Shown here: one piece after another, positions 11,661 through 24,300 of the stretch
Numbering within the stretch: position 1 is the first letter of the stretch
Layout of the letters: each line of letters begins with the position of its first letter
Assembly (NCBI GenBank): GCA_001466705.2
Contig: LATX02000001.1
Coordinates: 1,178,001-1,242,000 of the forward strand
Direction of reading: 5' to 3'
Length of the DNA: 64,000 nucleotides
From: Moniliophthora roreri
Lineage: Eukaryota > Basidiomycota > Agaricomycetes > Agaricales > Marasmiaceae
Notes under the pieces: generated by a model
Told to the model about the DNA's origin: nothing
The model's input: the letters and a program-made list of their open reading frames with translations, nothing else
The model's database searches: none
Made by a program: the position numbers and the translations under genes

Positions 11661-12464
11661 TTATCGACTCTCAGAAACTGGGATATAATCACTGTCTGTT
11701 GCATCGACATCTTGATAACGTTGGGAACGTAACGGAATGAATTGCTCGAAGTTTCTTCGATTTGTCCATGTCTATTCGCGAAATAAGAAGTGATTTAATC
11801 TCGTTTGTGTCAATGAGGCGTACCTCCCACCAAGTCCTACCGCTCATGCCAAAGTTAGCATGAAATCCTGCTTTCTCCATCCTGTTCTTAATCCCGGCTC
11901 CCAATAATAATCCAAAGACCATCAGCAGGAATAAAGTGACGACTGTGAGGTTCACTTTTAGAGATGGGAATCGAACTTCCTCAGACTACGCACCTAATTG
12001 GTCTCTTGGAGAATCGCGCTCTGGTATTCGCAGTCAGTCAGAGAAAGGGTTCGACGATGGGATGAGAACAAACGAAAGCATCGAGCCTCGACGTCTCCTT
12101 CCTTGCCCGTAGCGGTATCCGGGTCGGTGTCACCAAGCGAGGCACCGGCACATATGGGAAGGTTTTGATTGAGGCACCATTGCTTCGTACACGACAAACA
12201 CGGTTGAGAGGGATTATCCGGAAGTGAGAGGTGTAGGATGGAATAATTGGACTGGAAACAGATGCCTGACAAGGTTGTGAGTCGGAAACTGAGTTGAGCG
12301 GAAATGACATACATTTGCAGAAGCTTGTCGCTTCCCATTTGTTTAAAATCGCATGGACGTTGGTCTGGAGAAATGACTGTTGAGAATTGCTTTGTTCATC
12401 ACAGTAGAGTCCTCACGAAAAGCAAGAGGAATAACAGTAAAGAGAAGACTGCTCTGCTGGTCAT
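11661..12464 (-). CDS. Small conserved fungal membrane protein with signal peptide and Cys motif (function unknown)
   Basis: Six exons (12417..12464, 12313..12376, 12074..12265, 11994..12020, 11824..11954, 11661..11771) give 190 residues. It begins MTSRAVFSLLLFLLLF, a clear signal sequence. A lumenal or extracellular part holds CKCICF and CLSCTKQWCLNQNLPIC, then GDTDPDTATGKEGDVEARCF. The phrase QRDSPRDQ, formed only after splicing a 27-nt exon, leads straight into one membrane span (VVTLFLLMVFGLLLGAGIK). The tail is short and polar. I recognise this layout as a conserved fungal family but know no function for it. The paired cysteines suggest disulfides or a metal site. One donor is GTTTGT, weaker than usual. 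The gene shares a 49-bp intergenic space with DPH7. Confidence 0.78.
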
Positions 12465-12513
12465 GGCAGGTGTTAAGGTTCGCTAGGGTTGCGATATTCT
12501 GCTTTCAACGTCG
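12465..12513. promoter_or_regulatory. 49-bp bidirectional start-codon-to-start-codon interval
   Basis: The start codons of the small membrane-protein gene (minus) and DPH7 (plus) are separated by only 49 bp. Each gene's core promoter must therefore lie in this interval or inside the neighbour's first exons. No TATA box is visible in it. Confidence 0.5.
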
Positions 12514-13995
12514 ATGGGCGCTCACATTTTTGACACTATATATCCAGCCGACTCCGGTAATTAGATTTTTTTATTCTCAGAAAGTCTAGGCTGATAACAT
12601 TTTTGCAGTGGAGTTTTGCCCCGATTCAGAGACATCGGACATCCTTGTCTGTGGCACTTACAAGCTTCTGCAATCTTTAGCCTCCGACGCTACCAGTAAC
12701 CAGCAACGAGTCGGGCAATGTCTAGTTTACAGGTGGTCATCCGATAAATCTATCCACGCGTATGTAACACAAGCATGAATAATGTAACATGCTGTAGCAA
12801 CCCACAGTGTAAAGATTCAAGAAGTTGACCTACCTGCGGTCTTGGACATGAAATGGTCTTGTACCTGGGCGCAGCTGCATTTAATACCAGCCTGACTCAA
12901 ATACCTCAAAGGTGTCACACCAACTCATCGAGAAATCCCATACTAGGGATTGCAGATTCGGAGGGAAATGTTTCATTACATGAATGGAGTCGCGAAGAGG
13001 TAAAGATTTACAATCAGTTATCTTTTGCTTGCTCGATTGATGATTCTCGACTACAGTCTCGTCTACAAAAAAAGACGTCAACACAAGTGGCCCTAAGCTC
13101 AGAAACGCTCTGTTTATCTCTCGATTGGTCCGACCGACGGCATCCTGGCTCGTGAATGCGCTCTTCCATACAGCACAACTTCCTATGTTTATTTTTCAAT
13201 ACAGGGGATTGGGACGTGTTATCGTTTCCCTGTCGAATGGTTCCCTATGCGTGTTGGATCCACACTCTCACGGGCTCGAAAAGGGCTATTCTTGGCACGC
13301 CCATGACTTTGAACCATGGATCGCCGCCTGGGATTACTGGGATCCTAACGTGGTTTTCTCTGGTACGAGTGTTTACTCCTCTTACATTGGATATTACTGA
13401 CACACGGGACCAGGGGGCGACGACCTTAAATTAAAGGCATGGGATATCAGAGAAGAACCATCAAGCCCTGTCTTCGTGAACAAGCGGTAACGCGCGTGCA
13501 TTTTCTTGTTTTCTTGTATTCTGAAGTGCTTTTTGGCAGTTTTGATGCTGGCGTAACCACAATCCAGTCCCACCCATACGTCGAACACCTTATCGCCGTT
13601 GGAAGGTGAACCTTTTATTGGTATTTAAATCCTTTAGACTCAGTTCTTTTGGACCCATCAGCTATGACTCTCGGGTACGTTTACTGGACGTTAGGAAGCC
13701 ACAGGTACCATTGGTAGAAACGGACGTAGGGGGTGGTGTTTGGAGAGTAAAATGGCACCCAGCAGAGAAACGAAAGTCTGATCTTCTTGTCGCATGCATG
13801 CATGACGGGTTTAAGGTGGTTCATATTGAGTCCCAGGATAGCTTGCCTTCGGCCGGGCAAATTGTCAGACGGTACGATGAACATGAGTCCTTGGCGTATG
13901 GTGTTGATTGGTCTTTTGGAGGAGATAAGAACGGAGAGACGGTGGTAGCTAGCTGTTCCTTCTACGACCATAGCTTACATATGTGGAGTGCATGA
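12514..13995 (+). CDS. DPH7: Diphthine methyl ester hydrolase Dph7 (WD40 protein)
   Basis: Nine exons give 351 residues: 12514..12556, 12609..12759, 12808..12855, 12912..12999, 13057..13151, 13205..13362, 13414..13486, 13540..13605, 13662..13995. WD40 blades are recognisable (LGIADSEGNVSLHEW, SGGDDLKLKAWDIRE, SYDSRVRLLDVRK, CSFYDHSLHMW). Family marks include FDAGVTTIQSHP and SLAYGVDWSFG. Dph7 (yeast Rrt2, animal WDR85) removes the methyl group from methylated diphthine on elongation factor 2. This allows Dph6 to amidate it to diphthamide in the cytosol. The donor of the third intron (12856, GTCTTG) is weak but is the only phase-correct choice found. The length matches the family. Confidence 0.9.
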
Positions 13996-14131
13996 ACAAT
14001 GCTTATGCTGCTTGATGATGCGCAGAGTCGTACGGGATGATCGACTGGCACGTGCATCATACATGCCAACCTCCACCACCGTCACTTCTGGCACGTATTG
14101 CGGCCGACTGTAACCACCCGAATCTCATAGA

Positions 14132-16220
14132 ATGGCTGAAACGCACATTGCACTGGGAATTATCATCGGTCTCCTTGCATCCTTCATACAGTCATTGGGC
14201 CTGACGATACAACGCAAATCCCATGTTTTGAATGAGAAACTGCCAATCCATGAACAACGCCTCGAACATCGTCGACCGTAAGGCCAGCTTCTCATGATGT
14301 ATGATCAGTTCTAACAGTGCCTTTAGATTATGGCTTCTCGGATTCGCAATTTTCATTTCCTCCAACATTATTGGATCTTTAGTGCAAATCGCATCGTTAC
14401 CTGTTGTAATTCTTGCACCTCTCGGGGCCGTGTCCCTTCTTTGGAATGCATTTTTCGCTCGGGTAATCCTTGGAGACGTTTTCTCAGCATGGATGGCCTT
14501 GGGGACATTGTTTATTGCAGGCGGAGCAGTTCTTATTGCTATTTTTGGGATCGTACCAGAACCAACTCGCACCCTGGAAGATTTGCTGGCATTGTTCCGG
14601 CGATCCACATTCGTTGTTTATTTTTCTCTCCTTGGGGTCTTCGTAGTAATTAGTTTGGCAGTGGTGAGTACCCAAAGGTGAATCCAAGGCGTCTCATTAA
14701 CCAGACAAAACTACGCCAGACTCATCTAGCGGAGTATAGACTGTCGAAAAAACTACGTTTCACCGAACCTTCCTCTCCAACACGGCCTTCAATACCTACC
14801 AATCCTCCGACTCTCACCACCGGTATCACGGATACTGTTACCGAGGCAATCACTACGGAACGCACACCATTACTTGATCGCAATCCAAAGTCAACGGAGA
14901 ACTCCTCTCGTGCACCGTCCTTCATTTCCACGGGTAGCACAAAGGATGCATTATCTCCGCAATCTCGAAGAATTCGACTCATGTTAGCCATTTCCTACGC
15001 CTCGTTCTCAGGCATCATTTCCGGAATGTGCTTGTTATTCGCCAAAAGCGGGGTCGAACTATTAATTTTGACTATTCAGGGAGATAACCAGTTTTGGAGA
15101 TGGCAATCATGGGTGCTTCTGCTGGCACTCGTAATCTTTGCGTTACTCCAGCTGTGGTACCTCCATAAAGGACTGGTATTTGCAGATCCAACGTTAGTTT
15201 GCCCCTGTGCGTATTCTATACCGTTATATTGGCTATGATTCTGATGTTCGTCCCATTTCAGCTGCGTTCTGCTTCTATAACCTCTCGTCAATCGTTAATG
15301 GACTGGTTTACTTTGATCAGTTCTCCCTCATCTCCCCGCTGCACCTCTGCCTAGTCGCACTGGGTATAGTCGTTTTGCTCGCGGGAGTTTGGGTGGTCAG
15401 CATTCAGGCCGGTGGTGGCACTGTTGATGTCTCGAATTGGAATAGTGATGCAGAGCTTTCTGAGGAGGAAGCCTCATCTACTCCAGAGACTAGGACACCT
15501 TCTGACCTAGAAGCCGGTCGGGAGAGGGAATCTCCAACGGGAGCAGAAGGAAGGCCTCCGGGAACTATGTCGGAACCGCTCATGAACCCACCAAGTTCAT
15601 CTGATGAGACACATGCTTCACCTCGCCTTTCCAATTCCATCTCATCAATCTCAACGCGCTCGCGCTCACGGACACAACCTTCACGAAGGCTACCTACGCT
15701 GGATCTACACTATGTGCAACCATCTACATCTCATCGACACAGTCGCATCGGTTCTCATAATACCCCTTACTATAATTCAACATATAATACACATACACGA
15801 CCACCATTATCACCAACCCTGCCCAGTGTCTCAGCTTTAGCAGGAGCGGGTTTCCAAATTGGACTGTCACCTGTCAGTCCAGGCTTCAATATCGTTCCGC
15901 TAGAGAGGCGGAGAAGGACAAGTACCAACTTTGGTTCGAGCATGCACTCTGGCGATAGCACAAGACTTAGCGTTGGGCGGCCTGGAGCCTCGCCCGAAAG
16001 ACGTCGGACGGTCAGCGAAGGAGCTTTTGGTTGGGGGACATTGACCTCGGATCAGGAGCAGCATGAATCTCTCAATACATTAACTGGAGATCCAGGACAC
16101 CGGAATGACGATACGCTTGAGCGATGGAATTCGGGGACGGCGGGGATGGCAGTGACTCACGACCAGAGGGGAAGCAGTCGTTGGAAATGGTTTAGAAAGC
16201 TTGGACTAAGTAGAAAGTAG
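14132..16220 (+). CDS. NIPA-type magnesium transporter (DUF803) with long cytosolic tail
   Basis: Four exons (14132..14277, 14327..14663, 14720..15206, 15262..16220) give 642 residues. The first membrane helix reads GIIIGLLASFIQSLGLTIQR, the usual opening of NIPA proteins. Further family marks are LWLLGFAIFISSNIIGSL and LAPLGAVSLLWNAFFARVILG, and later SGIISGMCLLFAKSGVELL and FCFYNLSSIVNGLVYFDQF. About nine helices are expected. A roughly 90-residue Ser/Thr/Pro loop separates the two helix groups. About 240 residues of low-complexity Ser/Arg-rich tail follow the last helix. Animal NIPA proteins move Mg2+ and sit in endosomal or plasma membranes. The acceptor at 14719 could instead be 14704, which adds five in-frame residues. 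Confidence 0.88.
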
Positions 16221-16775
16221 TTCTTACTAGTATCATGTCAGAAGTATGATCTGCAGCGAAGATTTAAAGTACTATCACAGGCTTGTCATGATGACCATGT
16301 GTGCATCTGTGCGCATTCCCATTAGTGGCTAGTTGTGCAGGGTCGCAGCGTCGGCAAGTTACCGTCCCTGCACTAATCTCACGTGATCGCGGAAGGCACG
16401 ACCTGGAGGTGAAATGGGAATGGGGGCCCTGAAATTGAGGCATTGCGGTTGACGAGTACGTGTAGACTCGAAGCTAGTAAGCATTAAGGAGAATAGATGT
16501 CGCTGATAGCGAGGATTAGCCTGAGAATGTTGAGGATATGAATGTGAGGAGCGGCATTGAGATATTAAGCGAACAAGTATGGTTCCATACGGAGAAACAA
16601 ACATACGCGAAATACGCGAAGGTCTGACCAGAGAAAATGATTCCCCTGGATCGCTGGCCCTTTACCTTCTCCCTCTTCCTTCCCACCGACCCCTCTGTCT
16701 GCCAACGCCAGTAACTGAAGCGCGCAGCAGCAGAGGCACCTACCTTCATTTTCTACGACAGTAATTTTGAGCACT
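16221..16775. other. Intergenic region between the transporter and DENN genes
   Basis: No gene is seen. It holds an inverted repeat, GTGCAGGG at 16335-16342 and CCCTGCAC at 16366-16373, with a 23-nt loop. Close by is a CACGTG E-box at 16380-16385. The right half is the presumed promoter of the DENN gene. Short reading frames on both strands lack codon structure or recognisable motifs. Confidence 0.5.
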
Positions 16776-19700
16776 ATGCATCGCCGTAAAACGGTAGAAA
16801 GACCAGCATCCACGAGAAGGACGATTGGGGAGCGAATTTTGAGGTCGCAGATCTCGGACCATTCCTTTGAGACAGTCGACACGCAGGGGCAAGAGACCAG
16901 AAGAGATCCGATCATCACGCTCGTTGACGAAGACTACGTTGACGTTGAGGTCCCTTCCAGTCCCAGTGTTGGGAAACAGCTCTCTCGTCCTGGTAACCAT
17001 TCACTGACGTTTAGTATTCAATTTTTCTGACCTTGTTCGTTTTCCCCTTAGGTCCCGATATAAACAAAGCTGCCAGAATTCTAGGCACACAACTCCGACA
17101 ACCCTCAACTCCTGCCGCTATTCGTCAACGGAAATCAATGGACCCAGTCACTGCTAGCTCCCGTAACTCAATATACTCAACACGTTCAGTATCCGCTCCT
17201 TTGCCATCTACAACTTCAACTACGCCGCTTACATCTCTGTACGTGGTATCTGGCCTCCCAAAGTCTCCCCAAACTTGGACCCTTGCCGACCCCGATGCGG
17301 TTCTCGGAGTTCAGCACAGTGAAGGAGGTATGGATATTTTGCATTTTTGCATCGTCCTATGATTCTTAATGGTTTATTCGCTTTGTTTTCTTTTTGTTAC
17401 TCCTTTACAACTCAAAAATAGCGGTGGGTCGATTCTGGCGCCCTGAAGTATTGGGCTCCACAGCGAGCAATGAGGGAACTGGAGATAATGGCGGTAAGCG
17501 GAGAAGACGACCTAAGACAGAAGAGAAAGCAAATGGGGCGTTCTCTAAGCAGGAAGTTGGGAAAATGCTTTCCAAGGCACTCAAGGTTCGAGCCAAGATA
17601 GAATTTGCGTTGTGGCTTCTCACTAACATTCTCATTCAGCTCTCATTCACCCGGGAAGTTGAAATTATTGCTTCTACTCTCCAACCGGCCTCCACAGTCC
17701 ATACATTTACATTCACACTCCCTGCACCAAACACACCCCTTGCCCCCACGCCTTCCGGTGATCTTCTACGAGCATCAGTCATGGCGGGAGGCGACCGATC
17801 TTCCGCTGCCACTTTTGCGTATCCGTACTCCGACGACCCCTTTGCGAGACCATCATCAGCATACCTCGGTCCCCCAAGTCTCCTTGGACACGGGGCTTCA
17901 ACTAATCGGGCAAACGAAGAAAGTGCTTCCACAAGTGGGACCGTGACATACCACGGTGTTTGTCTCACCGTTTGGTCCCATGCCGATGCCGAGCGCAGCG
18001 CCGCTATCAGACGAACCTTGGAAGCGGGTCGGTCACGTAAAGAATCCGCACAGTCTGCCATCGCCTCCAGAATCAAAAATCTGCGTGCTGATGTTAGTGG
18101 AGTCCCTGGTGATCGTTCGGATCCCACTCTTCAGGCTCGAAGGAGTGCGAGAAAGAGTGCCCGAGGACCTTGGGGTGATGTAGAAACAGATGGCGCAGAG
18201 ACGGAGGCCGATGCCGTCAGTGAAAGTGAGTTTGAAGTCGCAAGTAGCATCGGCGGTCATATCCCGGGTGAGAGCACCCTGTTCTTACCTGGTGATACGG
18301 TATTCTGGCTTCCATATGCGCTCAGTAAGCATTCAATTAATTTCACAGTAACCATCTTTACTCATGACTTATCGTAAGCCCTTGTATCGCGTCATCCAGT
18401 ATACGACCTGATGCGTGACTACCTCACGCTTTCTTGGGCAAGGTTTTCAAAGGATGTGCAATCTCATACCCTTCAAATATCCAAGATCCTTGCATACCCG
18501 GCGCCGAGGGCGGGAGAACTTGTCAGGTTAGACGCCAGCCCAAAGAATGATAGGGACGGTGATGGCAGCTTGGAAGTCATTGCACGTTTCCCAGGTGGTC
18601 TGGACTTTGGACGAGGATTGGTTGATATCAACTTCACAATGTGGCCTCTGTTCAAGTGTCTGAACATTGACAACATCCTCACCATATGCGAAGTGAGTGA
18701 GCGCTAATGTTAAGATGCTGCTAATTGCTAAGTAGTCTTACAGATCGCACTAGCACCAACTGGACGTGTTCTTTTCTTCTCCAGATACCCTGCAATGCTT
18801 GGTGTAAGCAACTGCGGCTTCTCTCCTCGTTCCTGTACTCATTGGTTTCCCAAAGATTGCTGTATCAACTATCAAGTATCTCGTTGAACTTCGTGGATGG
18901 AATGGCATTGCACTACCTGCCGTACATTCCAGGGACGCGAAGATCTATATTGATGATCCAGGACCTTGGATCATGGCGTTAGGAACGGAGGCCAGGTACA
19001 GCATTCGACCGGCTCCTGAAGTCTGCGTGTGTGACCTGTGAGTAACACAATCATCTACCTTGACGAATGGGTCTAATCACTACTTTTAGAGACATGAATT
19101 ACTTGTATGTTTTTGAGGTTTATGTTGTGTTGCTCAGTCCTCACCTTAAACTACAGGAGTTGTCCATCGCCGCCACCCGGATGTGTCTCCACAAAGCAGC
19201 AAAGGGAGAAATATCGGCAACGAATCCTCGCTGCTTTTGATTCGCATTATCATCCGGACCATTCGATACCAAGGTGTGCTCCTTCTTGATTTTTGCGATG
19301 ACATAGTCTGAAATACCTTTCAGCGAGTTCAAGGAAGCATTCCCTGCGGGCCGGTTCAGACCTGTCTGCAAGATCCAGGCCAAACGCGCAGGCTCCGCTG
19401 CAGGCGTCGCTGACCAAATCAAGCCGCCAGAATGGTGGCATTCGACCCGTGTTATTCAGGCATTTGACAGTGTTCTACAAGAAAAGGTGAGGGTACCTTC
19501 ATGAAAAGTTACTGACTTACTGATTATCCTTCATAGTTCAAGAAACCCTCCTTCTTCAAACGCATCAGCATGTTTGGCTCCGTTAAGAGACCGCCTCATC
19601 TCACTGCTGCGGAGCAATATATCCAGCTCTCTATCCGTAGGCGTGCTATGGCTTTTGTCGATGCTCGAGACGACTTGGAAACAAAGATTGGACGTCTGTC

Positions 19701-21201
19701 ACGAAGGCTCAACTTCTTGATGACTGAGTCCGACCTTTGGAGAGACAAGTTCATTACGTTTGAGCAGTACGCAGAGAAGCTCAGTGCGGAAGCCAACCAA
19801 CTAAGAGCCAAGATCAACAAGGAACAGCGGGAGACCAAGCGACTATCTGGTCTTGTTACTCTCACTGCAACTGAGAAGGCAAAACTGCAAAACCGTGAGG
19901 ATTCACACATGCCCCCTTTGTTCCTTGCTTACAAGTGATCTCCAGAGCTTCAGGAGACCGAAACTGCACACAAGGAAGCCATGCTTGAGCTCGAAAAGAT
20001 GAAGGTGACTATGGAGCAAATGGAACAGGAGCGTGCGGAGATGATCGCCGAAGTCGAAGCACAAATTGAGAAGGCCTTGGTTTCCATGACAGTCGGGATG
20101 GAGGATTCGGAATATAGTGGTTCTCGACCCAACAGCAGGTTATCAAACCTCTCCAACACGCCGCGGTCGAGAAGGGCTAGTGATGCTAGCAAGACCCGAC
20201 AACTTCGCTCGTTTGGCACAGAGTCTACCTTAGCCGAGTCCTATGACGGTGCTGACATGAAACTTCCAACAATTGACCGAGAGACCGGAACAATCGAGGA
20301 AGATGAGGAGGAAACAACTGCACCTACGTCACCGAAAAAGAAACGCTTTTCTGCGACCGAAACGGACTTGCCTCAAGACGGCATGAATGCTGTTGATGAG
20401 GGCATCAGCCAGAAAAGCGACAAGATAGCTCAGAAGGTACTTGAGATACAGCAGAAGGTATGTCCTAATATTTGAATTATCGATAGTGACCCTGACAGTT
20501 TCACACAGTTAGAGACTGCTCTGAATGCTGATCGCCGTACTGCAAAGTGGAGAGGGCAAGTCGTGGATCAGGATAGTGATGCAGAGCTCTCGGAACCAAT
20601 TCGTGCACGTTCCCATCAGCAGAAGACCCGAAGGACTCGAAACCGGAGTGGCACCACGTCGTCTACCCAGACAAGCCGTAGCAACGCCGTTGATTCACCC
20701 CGCGTCCACTCACGGAAGTTGTCGTTCAAGGATGGGGAGACGGGAGCAAATACGCCTACACCACAAAGACGGAGTCATGACGGCGATGGACAAACCACTC
20801 CCGAGCCGATTGTACGAAAAATTGCTTCTGGTGCATCTTTGAGTGCAACTAGACCAATTTCACCCCGCCATGGAGTAGAACCCAATAAGCGCCTACCAGC
20901 ATTGACCGGCACTACCGATGAATCGGACACTGATTTTCAGAGCGCCTACTCGGAGAGTCCAAGGGAAAGTTATGGGGACTTCGGGGATCAATATTCTCAA
21001 GGCGATCACGACGTAGTCTCGGTTGGGATTGTCAATGACCTACCTGAGGAGTTTGGTACACATGATTTCCCAAAGCAGCATCGTCGAGACCGTGCCTCCA
21101 ATGCAAGTAGTAGAGCCACTGTCCATTCTGGTGTTCAACCTAGTCCTACATTCAGCGAGGATACGTACGTTTCCCCTGACACTACCGCGAAAGTCGCCTG
21201 A
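16776..21201 (+). CDS. DENN-domain protein (putative Rab guanine-nucleotide exchange factor)
   Basis: Thirteen exons give 1,251 residues: 16776..16992, 17052..17327, 17422..17585, 17640..18324, 18379..18692, 18744..18803, 18856..19037, 19090..19104, 19157..19273, 19324..19486, 19537..19894, 19946..20457, 20509..21201. The upstream DENN region includes TVTYHGVCLTVWSHAD. The core DENN carries LAPTGRVLFFSRYPAML and YLVELRGWNGIALPAVHSRD, then YIDDPGPWIMALG. A downstream part has DFDSHYHPD-like and PPEWWHSTRVIQAFDSVLQ segments. A coiled coil (LELEKMKVTMEQMEQERAEM) and a Ser-rich tail end the protein. DENN proteins exchange GDP for GTP on Rab GTPases; the target Rab is unknown here. The intron at 18804..18855 was placed because it restores the conserved core. 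Exon 8 is only 15 nt. Confidence 0.88.
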
Positions 21202-21345
21202 ATGTTAGGCGAATTATCATTATACCTTATTTGCTTTCGGACTACACTCTTTTTCTCACTTTCCTCGTCTGATTTCTTGGATATACATACACCTTCGAAT
21301 CTTATTTGTACATACAATAGGCTATAATCAGTAGATAGGTGTCTG

Positions 21346-24300
21346 TTATGCATCCATCCGTCTTCGAATATTAAACGCTTTCACTACACCGGCCACTCGT
21401 TCAAAGAACCACGATTGAGATGACTTGTCTGGAATGAAAACAAATTTGTCGTGTTCTTTTCCAGCCTTGTGTGCAAAACGAATTCCCGTGTCCTCGACAG
21501 TTACACCTAATCCGCGTTGAGATAGGTAGAATTCAAGTGAATGAGAAGTATTACCTTGGATTTGCGTCAAGGAAAGTTCCCAATCAAGCCTGAGCTTCTT
21601 GGACCAGAATGAGAGAACCCGCGTCATTGTCAGGAGAACAACATTATCGCTTCCTGGGGTATCTGAACGGCCGATTAGGTTTGATAGGAATACCACAAAG
21701 AAGAGACATACTTATGTGGGCAACATAGTGCTCCTTACGGTAAGCGCCATTGTTGAGATCGCGCATCCAGTATTGACCCAAAGCCTCCCGCGCAGCGTAA
21801 GGCTGCAACAGTAAGTTCGGTGAAACCGCAAAGTAAGACTGACTTACCCTTAGAACGTTGTCATGCGGTACTAATCGTGGCTACCCGGGTTTTGGTGAAT
21901 GGCATGAAACAGTGATTTGAACAGATACCCACCAATCTAACTCGGTCTCTTTCCGGGCTATCGAAGACAGTTGTCGTATTCCGAATACCTAGCCATTTGG
22001 TGTAAGCGAGCACTCTCCTCAGGATGCGGCAATACCGCACCTTCAGACACATTGGAAGCCAAGTCGAATACTCCAACCACTGGCTTAGTCACAGCACTGC
22101 TGGAGGGTTATAATAGACAGCTGCATGTAAGGAGGAAGTCCCCTACCCGACAAGACCTTTCCCCATCCCTTTGAAGAATCCCAGTGCACCTTCCGATTCT
22201 GCACCTTCTATTGGTTTCATCTGCAATTCGCCGCCATGAATTAGCAGTCCCAAGACATGAAGTATGGGAATGGATTACCAAGACTCCTTCCATGGCACTC
22301 GCTACGCTGCTTGCCAAAGCTTCGCCGCCTGCGGTAACACCATAGCTTAAACAAGTTTGAGTACCTGTGATTGCTCGTCTCCAAATGACTTACATGGCAT
22401 GACGCGGCCTATTCCGTCGCTGAGCCATTCTACGTCGGGCTTGGTATTCTGAATCGAAAGTAGCAGCAGATAAACCTGAAAGAAAGTCAGGATAGCTGTT
22501 GGGCTACGCTAATAGGTCGTCATCATTACCTTTCCCGACGCTGCTAGTAAATTTCGTCATACTGTCACTCAGTCCAAACACTGTTTTCTTGACAAAGCTT
22601 GCTGCGCCCTTGATGCAAACTTGTCAGTTAAAATTTCGATACCAACGGTGACGACTATTACCTTTGCAATGCCAATTCCTAGTTCCCTGTTTCCATGCAT
22701 AACCACTCCGTTGAACGGTTCGTAAAAGATGTCGGCAACGCCAGAGCTAACATTAGTGAATAAGCCCACCGGGTTGCCGATGAAATCTGCAGATCCCAGG
22801 ATTCGATAAAGTTGACGAAGTACATCTTGACGATAGTGATAGAAAATTCTGTTCTGAAGTTCGATGGTAGTAAGTCGGACATCCTTGATTGCAAGGGCGT
22901 TCAATTCAAGTGGTGCGTCATTGATATTCCCCACAGCCATTGTTAAGGCATTCACGACCACCGCCAAAGGATTCCGTATGCTAAGCCTGCATCCGGATAA
23001 GTGATCCACTTCGTACTGTCTCAATGATAAGTAAAAACTTACTTTTCCTCGCTGCTCACTCTCTCTGTTCGCATAAAAGACAAGGATAACTTGATAGGCT
23101 GGAGCTCGAGAACTTCGAAATAGATGTCTTGACCAGCGGCAGTATCTTTAGGTTCAGGAATTTCGGTACTTTCGATCAAGATGCTACCCAGCACAGTCAA
23201 AACCGGATATCTGTGTTAAGGTGTCAACTTACTCCTTGGTCCCTTCCTCCCATGAGGCACCCTTGATTTGCGTGAGGTCGTAGATCGCAAATAGTAAATC
23301 CTCATCAGCTTCAATTGTCAGCGCCTGTAACAGTACGGAACAGTATTTGACGAAGAGGACACCATGGGCTTAAAGGAGCCAAGTAAGCCTTATGTTGATC
23401 TCTAATGAAGGGCAATTGACTAACCTTCGTCATTGAGGAGAATGACAGACGCCTGGACTGTTGGCAGCGCCGCTACGGTATTAGATTCTTTAGGAACAGG
23501 AGTGGGCTGAAGTATCACAGGGAATAGACCGTCGTGTAGTTGGTTATCGACCTGCAGAGTGCCACAAGATAGGTTGAAGGCTCGCGCGGAGGGACTAGCA
23601 GTGTATTCGAATGAAAGTTTGTCCATTGATAGGTATATCACCTCAACTAGTTTCTTGTTCACCAGCGAAATTCCGATCCCAGCAAAATCTAGTTTGAAGC
23701 CAAACATAGGAGGTATTTCTTCCGTGACCGCTTCAAATGCTTCGACGCTACTAGAGACTGTATCTTGCCTGGAGAGAGATCCTGTTACACTCCTAGGCTT
23801 TGGTTTATAGAGACTGTGCTGAGCATTATAGTTGGTGATTCGGAGTATTTGCTTTCGTCCGTCTGCCCTAACGTCAAGAGAGACTGTATGACCCTCCTGC
23901 GTGCAGATGAGTCTACGTTATTGTCGACGTGATAAGGGATAGGTGACTCACGTTGAACTTGTAGGGCACAAGGGCACCGATCTCCATCACGTCCACAACT
24001 CGCTTGAAGCCATTATACATCAACAAGAGTTTCTTGTCTCTGGACGCCGGGAAATCCCATGCATACGAGAATGTGCTGTGGGCATCGACTTTGTACACAG
24101 GATAGGACTTCTGACTGCCAACTTGCTCTTCTCGAGCGCTGACATCCTATAGTAGACATTATCATCTGAGAGGTACCTGCATCTGCCTGAACTGACCTTC
24201 TGGCAGAGACTGAACGCATGATCGCTGCTATTCTCGATCACGAATGGCCATTCGTCCAGGGCTGGTGATAAATGAACAAAGACGGTACTACCATCAATTT

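Noticed and set aside
11955..11993. tRNA-like B-box (GTTCGATTCCC on the minus strand)
   Set aside because: It lies in a short intron of the small membrane-protein gene. No paired T-stem, anticodon arm or A-box could be built around it.
12038..12310. 90-codon minus-strand frame overlapping the small membrane-protein gene
   Set aside because: It is in a different frame from the exons that form the conserved CTKQWC and QRDSPRDQ motifs.
17636..18127. 163-codon antisense reading frame across the DENN gene
   Set aside because: It is the shadow of a GC-rich coding exon; it has no recognisable motif and no splice or promoter context.
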